The notes: generated by a model from the sequence alone, not told the origin. Shown: positions 29,186 through 38,700, counted from the first letter of the stretch. The stretch is DNA of 64,000 bases from Shewanella ulleungensis (GCF_014648315.1 NZ_BMQW01000003.1:124001-188000), one strand, 5' to 3'. Program-made: numbers and translations.

Positions 29186-29971
29186 TTAGCGTCGTTGCAT
29201 AAATTGACTTTGTTCTTGAATGAGCCTTTGGGTGTATTCATGTTGAGGTGAGTTAAATAAGGCTTCAGTGGTGGTTTTTTCAACCATAACGCCATTTTGT
29301 AACACCATGACTTTGTCGCTGACGTGGCGAACAATATTAAGATTGTGCGATACAAAAATATACGACAGGCCCATCTCTTTCTGTAATTTTAACAATAAGT
29401 TAATAATTTGAGAGCGTACAGACATATCCAAAGCCGTTAAGGCTTCATCGGCAATAATAATTTTAGGGTTGAGCATTAATGCGCGCGCGACGGCAACGCG
29501 TTGCTTTTGTCCTTCAGAAATCATATGTGGATAAAAATCGGCATGCTCTGGCAGTAATCCTACTTTACGCAAGGTTTCAAATACTAAGGCTTTACGCTCA
29601 TTAGAATTTAATGTGGTGTTAAAGCGTAAAGGTTCTTTAAGTAAATTACCTATTGATAAACGTGGGTTGAGCGAGGTGGTAGGATCTTGAAAAATCATCC
29701 TTATTAACCGACAACGTTGTTTTTGGTTGCGAGTTTCTAACGCTTCACCTTCAAAAAAAATCTCACCGCCGCTTCGGCGTTCAGCGCCAACTAGAATACG
29801 CGCTAATGTGCTTTTCCCTGAACCAACTGAACCCACAATTGCCATCGTTTCGCCTCGTTCGAGTTCAAACGATACAGGTGCCAAGGCTTGATAATATTGT
29901 GGTTTAAAACGTTTATAACCTGTGACGTATTGTTTGCACAAGTCGTTCACTTTAAGCAATGGCGTCGTCAT
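29186..29971 (-). CDS. sapF: Peptide ABC transporter ATP-binding protein SapF
   Basis: A 261-residue ABC ATPase with Walker A GSVGSGKST, Q-loop MIFQDPTTSLNPRL, signature SEGQKQRVAVARAL and Walker B IIIADEALTALD. It pairs with SapD to power the SapBC permease. The ATG at 29971 starts MTTPLLKVNDL and overlaps the end of sapD by 20 bases; an upstream in-frame start would lie deeper inside sapD. Last gene of the sapABCDF operon. Confidence 0.93.
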   Translation of the reverse strand: MTTPLLKVNDLCKQYVTGYKRFKPQYYQALAPVSFELERGETMAIVGSVGSGKSTLARILVGAERRSGGEIFFEGEALETRNQKQRCRLIRMIFQDPTTSLNPRLSIGNLLKEPLRFNTTLNSNERKALVFETLRKVGLLPEHADFYPHMISEGQKQRVAVARALMLNPKIIIADEALTALDMSVRSQIINLLLKLQKEMGLSYIFVSHNLNIVRHVSDKVMVLQNGVMVEKTTTEALFNSPQHEYTQRLIQEQSQFMQRR

Positions 29972-30959
29972 CTTCTTGCTCACTTTGGTAAGGGAAATGG
30001 CAGGCAAAATAGCGTCCTTTACTGTGCTCAAGGTGTGGCTGTTTTACACATTTACGCTGCGCTTCAGGACAGCGTGGACCTAATCGACATCCTGTAGGCA
30101 AGTGTTGCATCGACGGTGACGAACCTTGTAGTGTTGGTAAGTCAGCTTTATGCCGCATTTTTTGAGTGTGATCCGGTAAGTTTTTTAACAGTGCTCGAGT
30201 GTAAGGATGAAAGGGCATTTCTGCCATTGCCGCAGCAGGCCCAGACTCCATCACCTGGCCACTGTATAAAATGGTTAGGTTATCACACCAGTTCACCATA
30301 ATTTCAAGTTCGTGGCTTACCAATAATATGGATACATTTTGCAGTTGGTTAAGTTGCGATAATAACCTAAATATTTGTGCTTGAGTATTGAGCTCCATCG
30401 AGTTGGTCGGTTCGTCAGCAATCAATAACTTAGGGTGATTTGCTACCGCCATCGCAATCATGACTTTTTGACATTCGCCTTCAGACAATTCCCATGGATA
30501 ACATTTCATCAGCTGTTTAGGTTTTTTTATGCCTACTTTATGTAACCATTTTTGCGCATTCAAATAGGTGTCGCGGCTACGACGCCAAAAAGGCACATTT
30601 TTATTAGGCATCATAGCTTCAATAATTTGACTGCCAATCGTTTTGACTGGATCTAAACTGCCGGATGGATCTTGGAAAATCATTGCAATGTCGCAACCCA
30701 TTAAATTACGCCGTTCTTTGGCGCTCATTTCAAGTAGATTTTTACCATCCCACATCATTCGATCGGCGATAATATGCCAATTGGGGCCAAGTACGCCTAA
30801 AATAGCTTTAGCAAATAAGCTGCGACCAGAACCTGATTCACCCACTAGGCCATGGATTTCACCTGGATTGATGGTCAAGCTAACCTTTTCAAGCACTTTC
30901 ACGCGGCCTTGAGCGGTATCGAGTTCAATGGTGAGATTACGCACGTCGAGTAATGGCAT
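29952..30959 (-). CDS. sapD: Peptide ABC transporter ATP-binding protein SapD
   Basis: A 335-residue ATPase of the OppD/DppD type: Walker A GESGSGRSLF, Q-loop FQDPSGSLDPVKT, signature LSEGECQKVMIA, Walker B LLIADEPTNSME, and the C-terminal oligopeptide-transporter extension with Cys residues (CRLGPRCPEAQRKC). Note Arg rather than Lys in the Walker A (GSGRS), as I recall for SapD proteins. It lies three bases after sapC. Confidence 0.93.
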   Translation of the reverse strand: MPLLDVRNLTIELDTAQGRVKVLEKVSLTINPGEIHGLVGESGSGRSLFAKAILGVLGPNWHIIADRMMWDGKNLLEMSAKERRNLMGCDIAMIFQDPSGSLDPVKTIGSQIIEAMMPNKNVPFWRRSRDTYLNAQKWLHKVGIKKPKQLMKCYPWELSEGECQKVMIAMAVANHPKLLIADEPTNSMELNTQAQIFRLLSQLNQLQNVSILLVSHELEIMVNWCDNLTILYSGQVMESGPAAAMAEMPFHPYTRALLKNLPDHTQKMRHKADLPTLQGSSPSMQHLPTGCRLGPRCPEAQRKCVKQPHLEHSKGRYFACHFPYQSEQEDDDAIA

Positions 30960-30962
30960 AAG

Positions 30963-31853
30963 TTAGTTTCTTATTGGTGCAAGTGCTGAGCGTAAACCGT
31001 CACCCACTAAATTTACCGATAATACAGTAAACAAAATGGCAACACCGGGAATAGTCACTGTCCATGGCGCGAGTAATAAGTTATCTAATCCTTGCGCCAC
31101 CATCGCGCCCCATTCAGGGCTCGGCGCTTGTGCACCTAAGTTTAAAAAACCTAATGCGGCAATATCCAAAATGGCCGCAGAAATCGCCATCGTAACCTGA
31201 ATAATTAATACATCCCACACGTTAGGCATAATCACATACCAAAAAATTTGCATGGAATTAGCTCCATCTAATCTTGCTGCGGTAACATACTCTTTTTGCA
31301 GTTCTTCATGGACGGCAAGATGAATTGCACGCACAAATTGCGGGATCATGGCAATCACCACGCCCCAAAATACATTGTTCAAACCCGGTCCCATCACCGC
31401 AACCACCAAAATGGCCATTAATAATGACGGGATAGACAATAGTGCATCGAGTAAATGACTGAGTACGCTAGACTTGATACCGCGCATCATTCCCGACAAA
31501 GAGCCAATAATAAAGCCAAAAAATAATGACACCGCCACAATTAATAACGACATGCCGAAGGTTAGTTGCACGCCATGTAAAATGCGGCTGAAAATATCAC
31601 GGCCTAAATCATCTGTACCTAAAAAGTGTTCGACTTTACCTGCCGGATCCCATGACGGTGGCAAGAGCAAAACTTGTTGATCTTGAGCTTCTGCAGAGTA
31701 GGGCGCAATAATCGGGGCAAAAATGGTCAGCACCAGTAAAAATATTACCGCCCACAAACCTATTACCGCAAACGGATTGGATGAAAAGCTTTGCCAAACG
31801 CGCCACATTGGCGAGTCGATATGGTCTTCATGATAGACTTTAATGCGCGGCAT
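30963..31853 (-). CDS. sapC: Peptide ABC transporter permease SapC
   Basis: A 296-residue inner-membrane permease of the DppC type, with an N-terminal cytoplasmic stretch, a first helix at about 30-50, then five more helices and the EAA-like loop EYVTAARLDGANSMQIFWYVIMPN. It begins 14 bases inside the end of sapB, so translation is coupled. Confidence 0.94.
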   Translation of the reverse strand: MPRIKVYHEDHIDSPMWRVWQSFSSNPFAVIGLWAVIFLLVLTIFAPIIAPYSAEAQDQQVLLLPPSWDPAGKVEHFLGTDDLGRDIFSRILHGVQLTFGMSLLIVAVSLFFGFIIGSLSGMMRGIKSSVLSHLLDALLSIPSLLMAILVVAVMGPGLNNVFWGVVIAMIPQFVRAIHLAVHEELQKEYVTAARLDGANSMQIFWYVIMPNVWDVLIIQVTMAISAAILDIAALGFLNLGAQAPSPEWGAMVAQGLDNLLLAPWTVTIPGVAILFTVLSVNLVGDGLRSALAPIRN

Positions 31854-32871
31854 ATAATTCCTTTCTACTCATCGGATTGATTGCGGTATGCAATAGGTCA
31901 ATCAAAATACTTAAGAAAATAATTAACAGCGACACGGACAAAATGCCTGCTTGAATAACGGTATAGTCTCGTTGATAAATCCCTGAAACCAACCAACTGC
32001 CAACACCTGGCCACGAAAATATGACTTCGACAACAATACCGTAGCTAGCAAATGAACCGAGCATTAAGCCAATGCTTTTGAGTACCGGAATAAGTGCGTT
32101 GGGCATTGCATGGCGGACGAGTATTTTAAAAGTATGTAATCCCCGAGCTTCAGCTGCGCGAATATAGGTTTGATTCATGACATTAATCACAGCTTGTCGA
32201 GTAATGCGGACAACCAAGGTAAAGGGTAACAGCGCTAAGGTTACTGCAGGTAATATCAGATGCAGCACTGCGTCATGAAAAGCGGGAATACGGTAAGCTG
32301 ATTCGGACATTAATGTGTCTACTAACATAAAGCCGGTTACGGGTTCAATTTCATATAATAAGTTAATTTGTCCAGAAATAGGTAACCAACCTAAATTCAC
32401 CCCAAACCACATCGACAATGTTAGTCCAAGCCAAAAAACCGGAATGGAATATCCTGTTAATGTAAACGCTAAAATGCTGTGTTGCAGAGCTTTGTTTCGG
32501 CTTAGAGCTGCTATCACCCCGATAGGAACACCAAAAAATACTGCAATAAAACCAGAGAACAATGATAATTCAAAAGAGGCGGGTAACACCGATGCTAACT
32601 CTCCTGCCACTGTTTGTTGTGAATTACTCGAAATCCCTAAATTGCCCGATAACCGCTGACGAAGATAAGCGGTAAATTGCAATAATACGTTATCGTTTAA
32701 TTGATAATCGATGTCTATCTGTCGTTGTTGTTCGGCTGTGGGATATTGGATCCCCGACAACGAGTAGGCTTTGCTGGCTGGAAACAAACCCGTGGCAACA
32801 AACAGTACTGCTATCATCAACATCGATGTGGCAACAAACAGGGTGATGCGTCTAAAAAGATAACGCCACAT
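31840..32871 (-). CDS. sapB: Peptide ABC transporter permease SapB
   Basis: A 343-residue inner-membrane permease of the DppB type: an N-terminal helix after RRITLFV, the TGLFPASK... periplasmic part, and the EAA-like loop TYIRAAEARGLHTFKILVRHAMPN. It starts directly after the sapA stop. With SapC it forms the channel. Confidence 0.94.
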   Translation of the reverse strand: MWRYLFRRITLFVATSMLMIAVLFVATGLFPASKAYSLSGIQYPTAEQQRQIDIDYQLNDNVLLQFTAYLRQRLSGNLGISSNSQQTVAGELASVLPASFELSLFSGFIAVFFGVPIGVIAALSRNKALQHSILAFTLTGYSIPVFWLGLTLSMWFGVNLGWLPISGQINLLYEIEPVTGFMLVDTLMSESAYRIPAFHDAVLHLILPAVTLALLPFTLVVRITRQAVINVMNQTYIRAAEARGLHTFKILVRHAMPNALIPVLKSIGLMLGSFASYGIVVEVIFSWPGVGSWLVSGIYQRDYTVIQAGILSVSLLIIFLSILIDLLHTAINPMSRKELYAAH

Positions 32872-34497
32872 TTATTCGCCTTCCTCTGATGTCTGTATCG
32901 CTTTTGCAAATGAAATACCGCCATAAGGGCGAATTTGCATTGCAGTAATATTGTTCTTTTTCAGGACGACCTTCTTTGCATGAGCCAGAGTCACCATAGG
33001 AACCTGGTCGCTAATAATCGCTTCAGCTGACTGATAAAATGCTTTGCGTTCTGGTTGTGACGTAACACTTTGCGCTTGAGTGAGTAAATGTTCAAAGTCT
33101 TTTTGGCACCATCTAGACCGGTTGTTGTTTGATGCCAGCGCTGCACAACTAAGTAACGGGGTAAAAAAGTTATCAGGATCACTGTTATCTGCATTCCATC
33201 CGATTAATACAGAATCATAGTTTGAGGTAGAAAGCTTTTGCGTAAATACACTCCAATCATAGCTAATGATATTCAGCTTTACGCCTATTCGTGCTAAATC
33301 GGCTTGTATAAGTTCGGCTGTTTTTAATGCACTTGGGTTATAAATGCGTGCAACTGGCATCGCCCAAACATTTATTGATAAATTATTAATCCCAGCCTCG
33401 TTCAATAACTCAATGGCTTTTTGTGGGTTGTATTCATTTGGCGATAAATTTTTAGAGTAAGCCCACGATGCGGGTGGTAATACGCCTGTGGCTTCAACCG
33501 CAGTATCGTTATACACCGCATCCAGAATATTACGCTTATCAATAGCATGTGCAAGAGCTCGTCTCACGCGGACATCATCGAGCGGCGGCTTTTGGGTATT
33601 AAAAGCCCAAAAAGACACGTTTAATCCTGGTTTTGCTTCAACAATTACATCAGGGTGCTGCGCGACCACAGCAAGTTCGCCGGCTTTAGGTAACGCTGAT
33701 ACGCTGCAGTCACCGGTAATCAATTTTGCAATACGAGCAGTGCTTCGTGGGGTGATATCAAACACTAGCTGATCGAGTTCTACCGTTGGCCCCCAATAAA
33801 CTGGATGTTTTTTATAACGAATATACTCGTTTTTAACATATTGGTTGAGCTGAAATGGTCCGGTACCTACCGCATAATAATCAATGTCTTCAGGTTTACC
33901 TTGAGATAACAATTGATAACCGTATTCTGCAGATAATATGACAGCAAAATCTGTCGCCAAATTAGATAAGAACGAAGCATCCTTTCGGGTTAAATGGAAT
34001 ATAACTTGATAGTCATTTACCTTTTCAATGGATTCAATAAGGTTTGCAAATCCAATACTTTGAAAAAATGGATAGCCTGTTCGACTGACTAAGTGATAGG
34101 GGTGTAAGGGATCGATAATGCGATTGAATGAAAACAGTACATCGTCAGCATTAAAGTCTCTTGCTGGCGTAAATTGGCGTGTTTTATGGAAACTGACATG
34201 TTCACGTAAAGTAAACTGATAACTTAAGCCGTCTTCAGACATAAGCCACTCTGTAGCAAGGCCTGGAATGATATCGGCTTTAGCTTGGCTGTAATTGACC
34301 AAGCGGCTGTAAATTTGGTTTGAAGTGGCATCAATAGTGGTGCCAGAGGTAACTAATTGTGGGTTAAAGCTCTCAGGGTTACCTTCGCTGCAATATACCA
34401 AACCAGAAGGCAATTGTGCTTGTCCACATGCTGCCAGTAGTAAACTGGTAAAACATAAGGAAATCAGCTGATACCAGCGTTTTACTATAACAGGCAT
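32872..34497 (-). CDS. sapA: Peptide-binding protein SapA (predicted lipoprotein)
   Basis: A 541-residue solute-binding protein of the DppA/OppA family (SBP_bac_5), periplasmic side. The signal ends with LLLAAC|GQ at about residue 24, a good lipobox, so it is probably anchored by a lipid; the E. coli SapA I recall has an ordinary cleavable signal instead. Family segments include YCSEGNPESFNPQL, the DRF-type ADDVLFSFNRI and YDSVLIGWNADNSDPDNFF. First gene of sapABCDF, implicated in antimicrobial peptide handling or putrescine export in enterobacteria. Confidence 0.92.
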   Translation of the reverse strand: MPVIVKRWYQLISLCFTSLLLAACGQAQLPSGLVYCSEGNPESFNPQLVTSGTTIDATSNQIYSRLVNYSQAKADIIPGLATEWLMSEDGLSYQFTLREHVSFHKTRQFTPARDFNADDVLFSFNRIIDPLHPYHLVSRTGYPFFQSIGFANLIESIEKVNDYQVIFHLTRKDASFLSNLATDFAVILSAEYGYQLLSQGKPEDIDYYAVGTGPFQLNQYVKNEYIRYKKHPVYWGPTVELDQLVFDITPRSTARIAKLITGDCSVSALPKAGELAVVAQHPDVIVEAKPGLNVSFWAFNTQKPPLDDVRVRRALAHAIDKRNILDAVYNDTAVEATGVLPPASWAYSKNLSPNEYNPQKAIELLNEAGINNLSINVWAMPVARIYNPSALKTAELIQADLARIGVKLNIISYDWSVFTQKLSTSNYDSVLIGWNADNSDPDNFFTPLLSCAALASNNNRSRWCQKDFEHLLTQAQSVTSQPERKAFYQSAEAIISDQVPMVTLAHAKKVVLKKNNITAMQIRPYGGISFAKAIQTSEEGE

Positions 34498-34580
34498 GGT
34501 GTGATCATTTTTTATCGACTTTGAGTCAGTATTTTAACAGTGTTCATGTCAGTGGAGCAATCGCTGATGCATGAGTTCAT

Positions 34581-35651
34581 TTACGACTTATCAAGTAAGT
34601 TGTACTTTTTGAGAATACCTCTGAGCTGGTGATAGCTTAACCCAAGTAAATCCGCGGTTTTCTTTTGGTTATATAGGCCTTCAGCAAGTGCGCGTTGTAA
34701 TAACGTTACCTCGGCATTTTCGGTGTATTCTTTGAAGTTTATCGGAAACTCGATGCTACTTTGCATTAAAGTTATCTCACTTTGTTCAGCATCCGCTTCC
34801 GGTTTATCTATTATGGATTCAATGGGTCTTGCTTGACGTTCGCGAGTTTTAACTCTGCTTAAAGGACGATAGGGGGATGCAAAGGGATCTAAAATAATGT
34901 GATCAATCTCTTGCCCTTCAGAGCCTTCTCGGTACACGCTACGCTCAACAACATTTTTAAGTTCACGGATATTGCCCGGCCAGTCGTGCATCATGAGTTG
35001 CTCAATGGCTATTGCCCCAAAGCCGCCAAAATATTCTAGCCCAAGCTGTCTAGCCATGCTAATAGCAAAATGTTCAGCTAATGGCATAATATCTTCTGTA
35101 CGACTGCGCAGCGGCGGTAAAGTAATGACATCAAAAGCTAAGCGGTCTAGTAAATCAGCCCTAAATTCTCCACTTTCTGCCAGAGCGGGTAAATCTTCGT
35201 TAGCCGCACAAATTAATCTCACATCAGACTGGACAGTTTTGCTGCCGCCGACACGTTCAAATTCACCGTATTCAATTACACGGAGTAACTTTTCCTGGAT
35301 CAAACCTGAAGTATTGGCCAGCTCATCTAGAAACAGAGTGCCACCATCGGCGCGCTCAAAGCGGCCTTCGTGTTTACCTTTGGCACCTGTAAATGAACCA
35401 GATTCATGGCCAAAAAGCTCACTTTCGAGTAAGTTTTCACTTAATGATGAACAATTAAGTTTAATAAAGCTTTGGTCCCATCGGGCAGATAAGTAATGCA
35501 AACGTTCTGCTATTAACTCTTTCCCCGTACCTCGCTCACCAATAATGAGCACAGGTTTTGATAACGGCGCGACTTTAGACACATGCTCTAATACTTCAAG
35601 TAACGCATTAGATTGGCCGATGAGATTATCTTGTTGGTATTGTTTACTCAC
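34581..35651 (-). CDS. pspF: Phage shock protein operon activator PspF
   Basis: A 356-residue sigma-54 enhancer-binding protein without an N-terminal receiver domain. The AAA+ domain has Walker A GERGTGKE (residues 38-45), the sigma-54 contact loop GSFTGA at 85-90 (usually GAFTGA), and Walker B GGTLFLDEL; the C-terminal Fis-type helix-turn-helix is KKTADLLGLSYHQLRGIL. It activates pspABC from a divergent position and is expected to be inhibited by PspA. Slightly longer than E. coli PspF (325). Confidence 0.95.
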   Translation of the reverse strand: MSKQYQQDNLIGQSNALLEVLEHVSKVAPLSKPVLIIGERGTGKELIAERLHYLSARWDQSFIKLNCSSLSENLLESELFGHESGSFTGAKGKHEGRFERADGGTLFLDELANTSGLIQEKLLRVIEYGEFERVGGSKTVQSDVRLICAANEDLPALAESGEFRADLLDRLAFDVITLPPLRSRTEDIMPLAEHFAISMARQLGLEYFGGFGAIAIEQLMMHDWPGNIRELKNVVERSVYREGSEGQEIDHIILDPFASPYRPLSRVKTRERQARPIESIIDKPEADAEQSEITLMQSSIEFPINFKEYTENAEVTLLQRALAEGLYNQKKTADLLGLSYHQLRGILKKYNLLDKS

Positions 35652-35785
35652 AGTTGGCTTTCTCGCAAAATTGTTAGTGAATTAGACTAATAATTGGTGA
35701 AAATCATAATAGATGGCTTAGTTAATAATTGAAAGTAAAAGTTAAAATTTTGTATAACTGCCTGATATTGTTATAGTTGAAAAAG

Positions 35786-35802
35786 TTGGCACGCAATGTG
35801 TA
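35786..35802 (+). promoter_or_regulatory. Putative sigma-54 promoter of pspABC
   Basis: TTGGCACGCAATGTGTA keeps the -24 TGGCAC and partly the -12 element (GTGTA for TTGCA) at the right spacing. It lies about 43 bases before the pspA ATG, and pspF, a sigma-54 activator, is divergent. Confidence 0.65.
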
Positions 35803-35844
35803 ATACCTATTGCGACATCCACGTTACTTTTTGAGGAATACATT

Positions 35845-36528
35845 ATGGGAATTTTCTCTCGCTTTGCAGATATCGTTAATTCAAATATCAGTGCAATACT
35901 AGATAAAGCCGAAGATCCAGAAAAAATGGTTCGCCTTATCATTCAAGAAATGGAAGACACGCTAGTTGAAGTTCGTTCAACCTCTGCCAAAGTATTGGCT
36001 GAGAAAAAAGAACTGTTACGCCGCATTAACCGTGTTCAAGAGCAAGTTCAAGATTGGCAGAACAAAGCTGAGTTAGCATTATCTAAAGATCGTGAAGATT
36101 TAGCAAAAGCCGCCTTAATTGAAAAGCAAAAAACCACTGGTTTACTGCAAACGCTTGAAATGGAATTGCAAGTTGTTGAAGAGCATATCACTCGTTTAAA
36201 AGACGAAGTGGCGCAACTTCAAGACAAATTGAATGATGCCCGTGCTCGCCAAAAAACCATCATTATGCGTAAACAAACTGCGACCTCACGCTTAGAAGTG
36301 AAAAAGCAGCTTGATTCAAGCAAAATTGATGATGCAATGATGAAGTTTGAGCAATATGAGCGTCGTGTAGAAGGCCTAGAAGCTCAAGTTGAATCATATG
36401 ACTTAGGTAAAAAAGATTCACTTGCTGATGAGTTTGCAGCATTAGAAGCTGAAGATGCTGTTAACGATGAGTTAGCTGCACTAAAAGCAAAAGTAAATGC
36501 AAAATCACAACCTAAATCAAAAGCATAA
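35845..36528 (+). CDS. pspA: Phage shock protein A
   Basis: A 227-residue, almost wholly alpha-helical coiled-coil protein (E. coli 222) that binds stressed inner membrane and restrains PspF. The N-terminal amphipathic helix MGIFSRFADIVNSNISAILDKAEDPEKMVRLIIQEME is intact. The ATG follows GAGGAATA. First gene of pspABC, from a sigma-54-like promoter. Confidence 0.97.
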   Translation: MGIFSRFADIVNSNISAILDKAEDPEKMVRLIIQEMEDTLVEVRSTSAKVLAEKKELLRRINRVQEQVQDWQNKAELALSKDREDLAKAALIEKQKTTGLLQTLEMELQVVEEHITRLKDEVAQLQDKLNDARARQKTIIMRKQTATSRLEVKKQLDSSKIDDAMMKFEQYERRVEGLEAQVESYDLGKKDSLADEFAALEAEDAVNDELAALKAKVNAKSQPKSKA

Positions 36529-36548
36529 TAATTTTTCAGAGGTGAGTT

Positions 36549-36788
36549 ATGGATATGGATCTTCTTGTAGCACCAATTATCATTTTCTTGGTTGTTGTTG
36601 CCCCCATTTGGTTGATTCTTCACTACCGCAGTAAGCGACAAGTGAGCCAAGGACTCACAGAGGAAGAATTTGGTCAGCTCAATGATTTAATTGCGAAAGC
36701 TGAAAAAATGAGCCATCGCATAGAAACTTTAGAAGCGATTTTAGATACTGATTCACCAGAGTGGAGGGCGAAACATGGGCACATCTAA
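36549..36788 (+). CDS. pspB: Phage shock protein B
   Basis: A 79-residue inner-membrane protein with one N-terminal helix (about residues 5-25) followed by HYRSKRQ and a cytoplasmic coiled-coil with QLNDLIAKAEKMSHRIETLEAILD. With PspC it relieves PspA inhibition of PspF during stress. Overlaps pspC by 14 bases. Confidence 0.95.
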   Translation: MDMDLLVAPIIIFLVVVAPIWLILHYRSKRQVSQGLTEEEFGQLNDLIAKAEKMSHRIETLEAILDTDSPEWRAKHGHI

Positions 36789-37170
36789 TGGTCGAACGTT
36801 ATATCGCAATCCTAAAAGTGGTAAAATAGCGGGAGTCTGTTCAGGCATCGCGGATTACTTTAACTTTGAAACCTGGTTAGTGCGTGTGTTAGCTGTATCG
36901 ATATTTTTGCTTGGTGGAACCGGGTTTGTGTTTGTGATTTATATCGCGCTATGGATGATATTAGATGTCAAACCACAAGCGTTAGATTATAAAGAAGAGC
37001 ACAAAGATATCGAAGTCAAAAAGAAAGTATGGCAAGCCGGCGAACCCGCTAAACGCGCTTTGTTTGATGTTAGTCGCCAGTTTAATGGCCTCGAAACTCG
37101 ACTACAACGACTTGAGAAACACGTAACGTCAGACAGCTTTGACTTAAAACGGGAAATCAATAGTCTCTAA
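36775..37170 (+). CDS. pspC: Phage shock protein C
   Basis: A 131-residue inner-membrane protein of the PspC domain: LYRNPKSGKIAGVCSGIADYF followed by a long hydrophobic region and a C-terminal coiled-coil with LETRLQRLEKHV. It is the stress sensor acting with PspB. pspD and pspE were not seen; a hairpin follows and then ycjX. Confidence 0.95.
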   Translation: MGTSNGRTLYRNPKSGKIAGVCSGIADYFNFETWLVRVLAVSIFLLGGTGFVFVIYIALWMILDVKPQALDYKEEHKDIEVKKKVWQAGEPAKRALFDVSRQFNGLETRLQRLEKHVTSDSFDLKREINSL

Positions 37171-37181
37171 TGATTCTAAAT

Positions 37182-37205
37182 GGGCGGTTTACCGCCCTTG
37201 TTTTA
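37182..37205 (+). terminator. Hairpin after pspC
   Basis: GGGCGGT pairs with ACCGCCC, followed by a T-rich stretch interrupted by a G and an A. It may reduce but not abolish read-through into ycjX. Confidence 0.6.
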
Positions 37206-37235
37206 TTTACCTTGATTTAGGAGCTGTCAACTACC

Positions 37236-38678
37236 ATGAACTTTTTAGATCGTTCCTTATTCAAAGTCACCCAAACAGCACAATCTCTCGTAAACCGCAG
37301 TACCGACCGTCATGTTAGGCTTGCTGTTACTGGCTTGTCTGGTGCAGGTAAAACGGCATTTATCAGTGGTCTGGTAAATCAGTTACTGCATGCAGGTAAA
37401 GGCAATAAACATAACCCGTTACCTTTATGGCAAGTTGCTAGAGATGAGCGATTAATTGGCGTGCAACGTGCAATGCAGCCAGACTTAGACATTGCTAGCT
37501 TTGACTATCAAGGCTCAATGAATGCATTAAACTCATCTCCGCCACGTTGGCCGGCATCAACGCGAACGATTACTGAATTACGCTTGGCCATAAAGTACCA
37601 ACCTCAGCAAGGCATATTGGCAAAATTAACCGATACCGCCACATTATATGTCGATATAGTTGATTACCCCGGTGAATGGTTACTCGACTTACCTATGTTA
37701 AAGCATGATTTTACCCATTGGTGTTTATCACAACAGCAAAATATAGCCTGTTTGAGTCACTCTCCTTATTATGCTGACTTTACCCAGGCCGTGAGCAAGT
37801 TGGACTTAGTTGAAGTCGCCGATGAGCAACAACTTAAATACGTTGCAGATATTTATCAAACGTTGTTAGTTGATTTAGTTCGTGAGCAAGGTTTTTATCA
37901 CGCTCAACCCGGTCGGATGTTATTACCTGGCGAGTATGAGAACACACCATTATTGGCATTTTTTCCTTTGTTGTCTCTTAGCCCTTTGAATCATTCTGAA
38001 TTGGCTTTAAGCCCAAATGACTCTAATTATCATGTGTTAAAGCGTCGTTATGAACAATATGTCTCGCAGGTGGTTAAGCCTTTTTATCGCGATTATTTTT
38101 CACGTTTTGATCGTCAATTAGTGCTGGTGGATTGTTTAAATGCGTTAAACCATGGCCAAGCTCAGTTTAATGACATGGGCCGAGCGCTAAACAGTATTAT
38201 GGAAAGCTTTCAGTTTGGGCAATCAAGTTTGATTAAGCGCTTGTTCTCACCCCGCATTGATAAAGTATTATTTGCCGCAAGCCAAGTCGACCGGGTGACG
38301 AGAGACCAACAAAGTCATGTCCTTAGTTTGCTCACTGCAATGTTGCAACAAAGCCAGCATTACGCCAATTTTGAAGGCAGCGAAGTTGAAACCATGGCCA
38401 TCAGTGCCATTAAGGCAACTCAGCATGGGATGGTTAATACCGGAAATGGCCAACAAGAAGTTGTCAAAGGGACAGGTTTAGACGGTAAACAAATAACGGT
38501 TTATCCGGGCGATGTCCCAATAACTTTGCCCGATGCCTCGTTTTGGCAGCAACAGGGGTTTAACTTTAACGCCTTTTTACCTCCGAATATTAGCCATTTA
38601 AATGAAACTCATCCTACGTTTGAGCATATTCGTCTAGATCATCTTTTAGAGTTTCTATTAGGCGACAAGTTAACCTAG
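37236..38678 (+). CDS. ycjX: YcjX family P-loop ATPase/GTPase
   Basis: A 480-residue protein of DUF463 (E. coli YcjX 465). The P-loop GLSGAGKT is at residues 33-40 and a DYPGEWLLDLP segment follows, the G3-like motif of this family. Function is unknown; in enterobacteria it belongs to the Psp-linked genes together with ycjF. It lies 65 bases after pspC and 22 bases ahead of ycjF. Confidence 0.92.
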   Translation: MNFLDRSLFKVTQTAQSLVNRSTDRHVRLAVTGLSGAGKTAFISGLVNQLLHAGKGNKHNPLPLWQVARDERLIGVQRAMQPDLDIASFDYQGSMNALNSSPPRWPASTRTITELRLAIKYQPQQGILAKLTDTATLYVDIVDYPGEWLLDLPMLKHDFTHWCLSQQQNIACLSHSPYYADFTQAVSKLDLVEVADEQQLKYVADIYQTLLVDLVREQGFYHAQPGRMLLPGEYENTPLLAFFPLLSLSPLNHSELALSPNDSNYHVLKRRYEQYVSQVVKPFYRDYFSRFDRQLVLVDCLNALNHGQAQFNDMGRALNSIMESFQFGQSSLIKRLFSPRIDKVLFAASQVDRVTRDQQSHVLSLLTAMLQQSQHYANFEGSEVETMAISAIKATQHGMVNTGNGQQEVVKGTGLDGKQITVYPGDVPITLPDASFWQQQGFNFNAFLPPNISHLNETHPTFEHIRLDHLLEFLLGDKLT

Positions 38679-38700
38679 TTGCATGAGTGTGAGTATCTTT

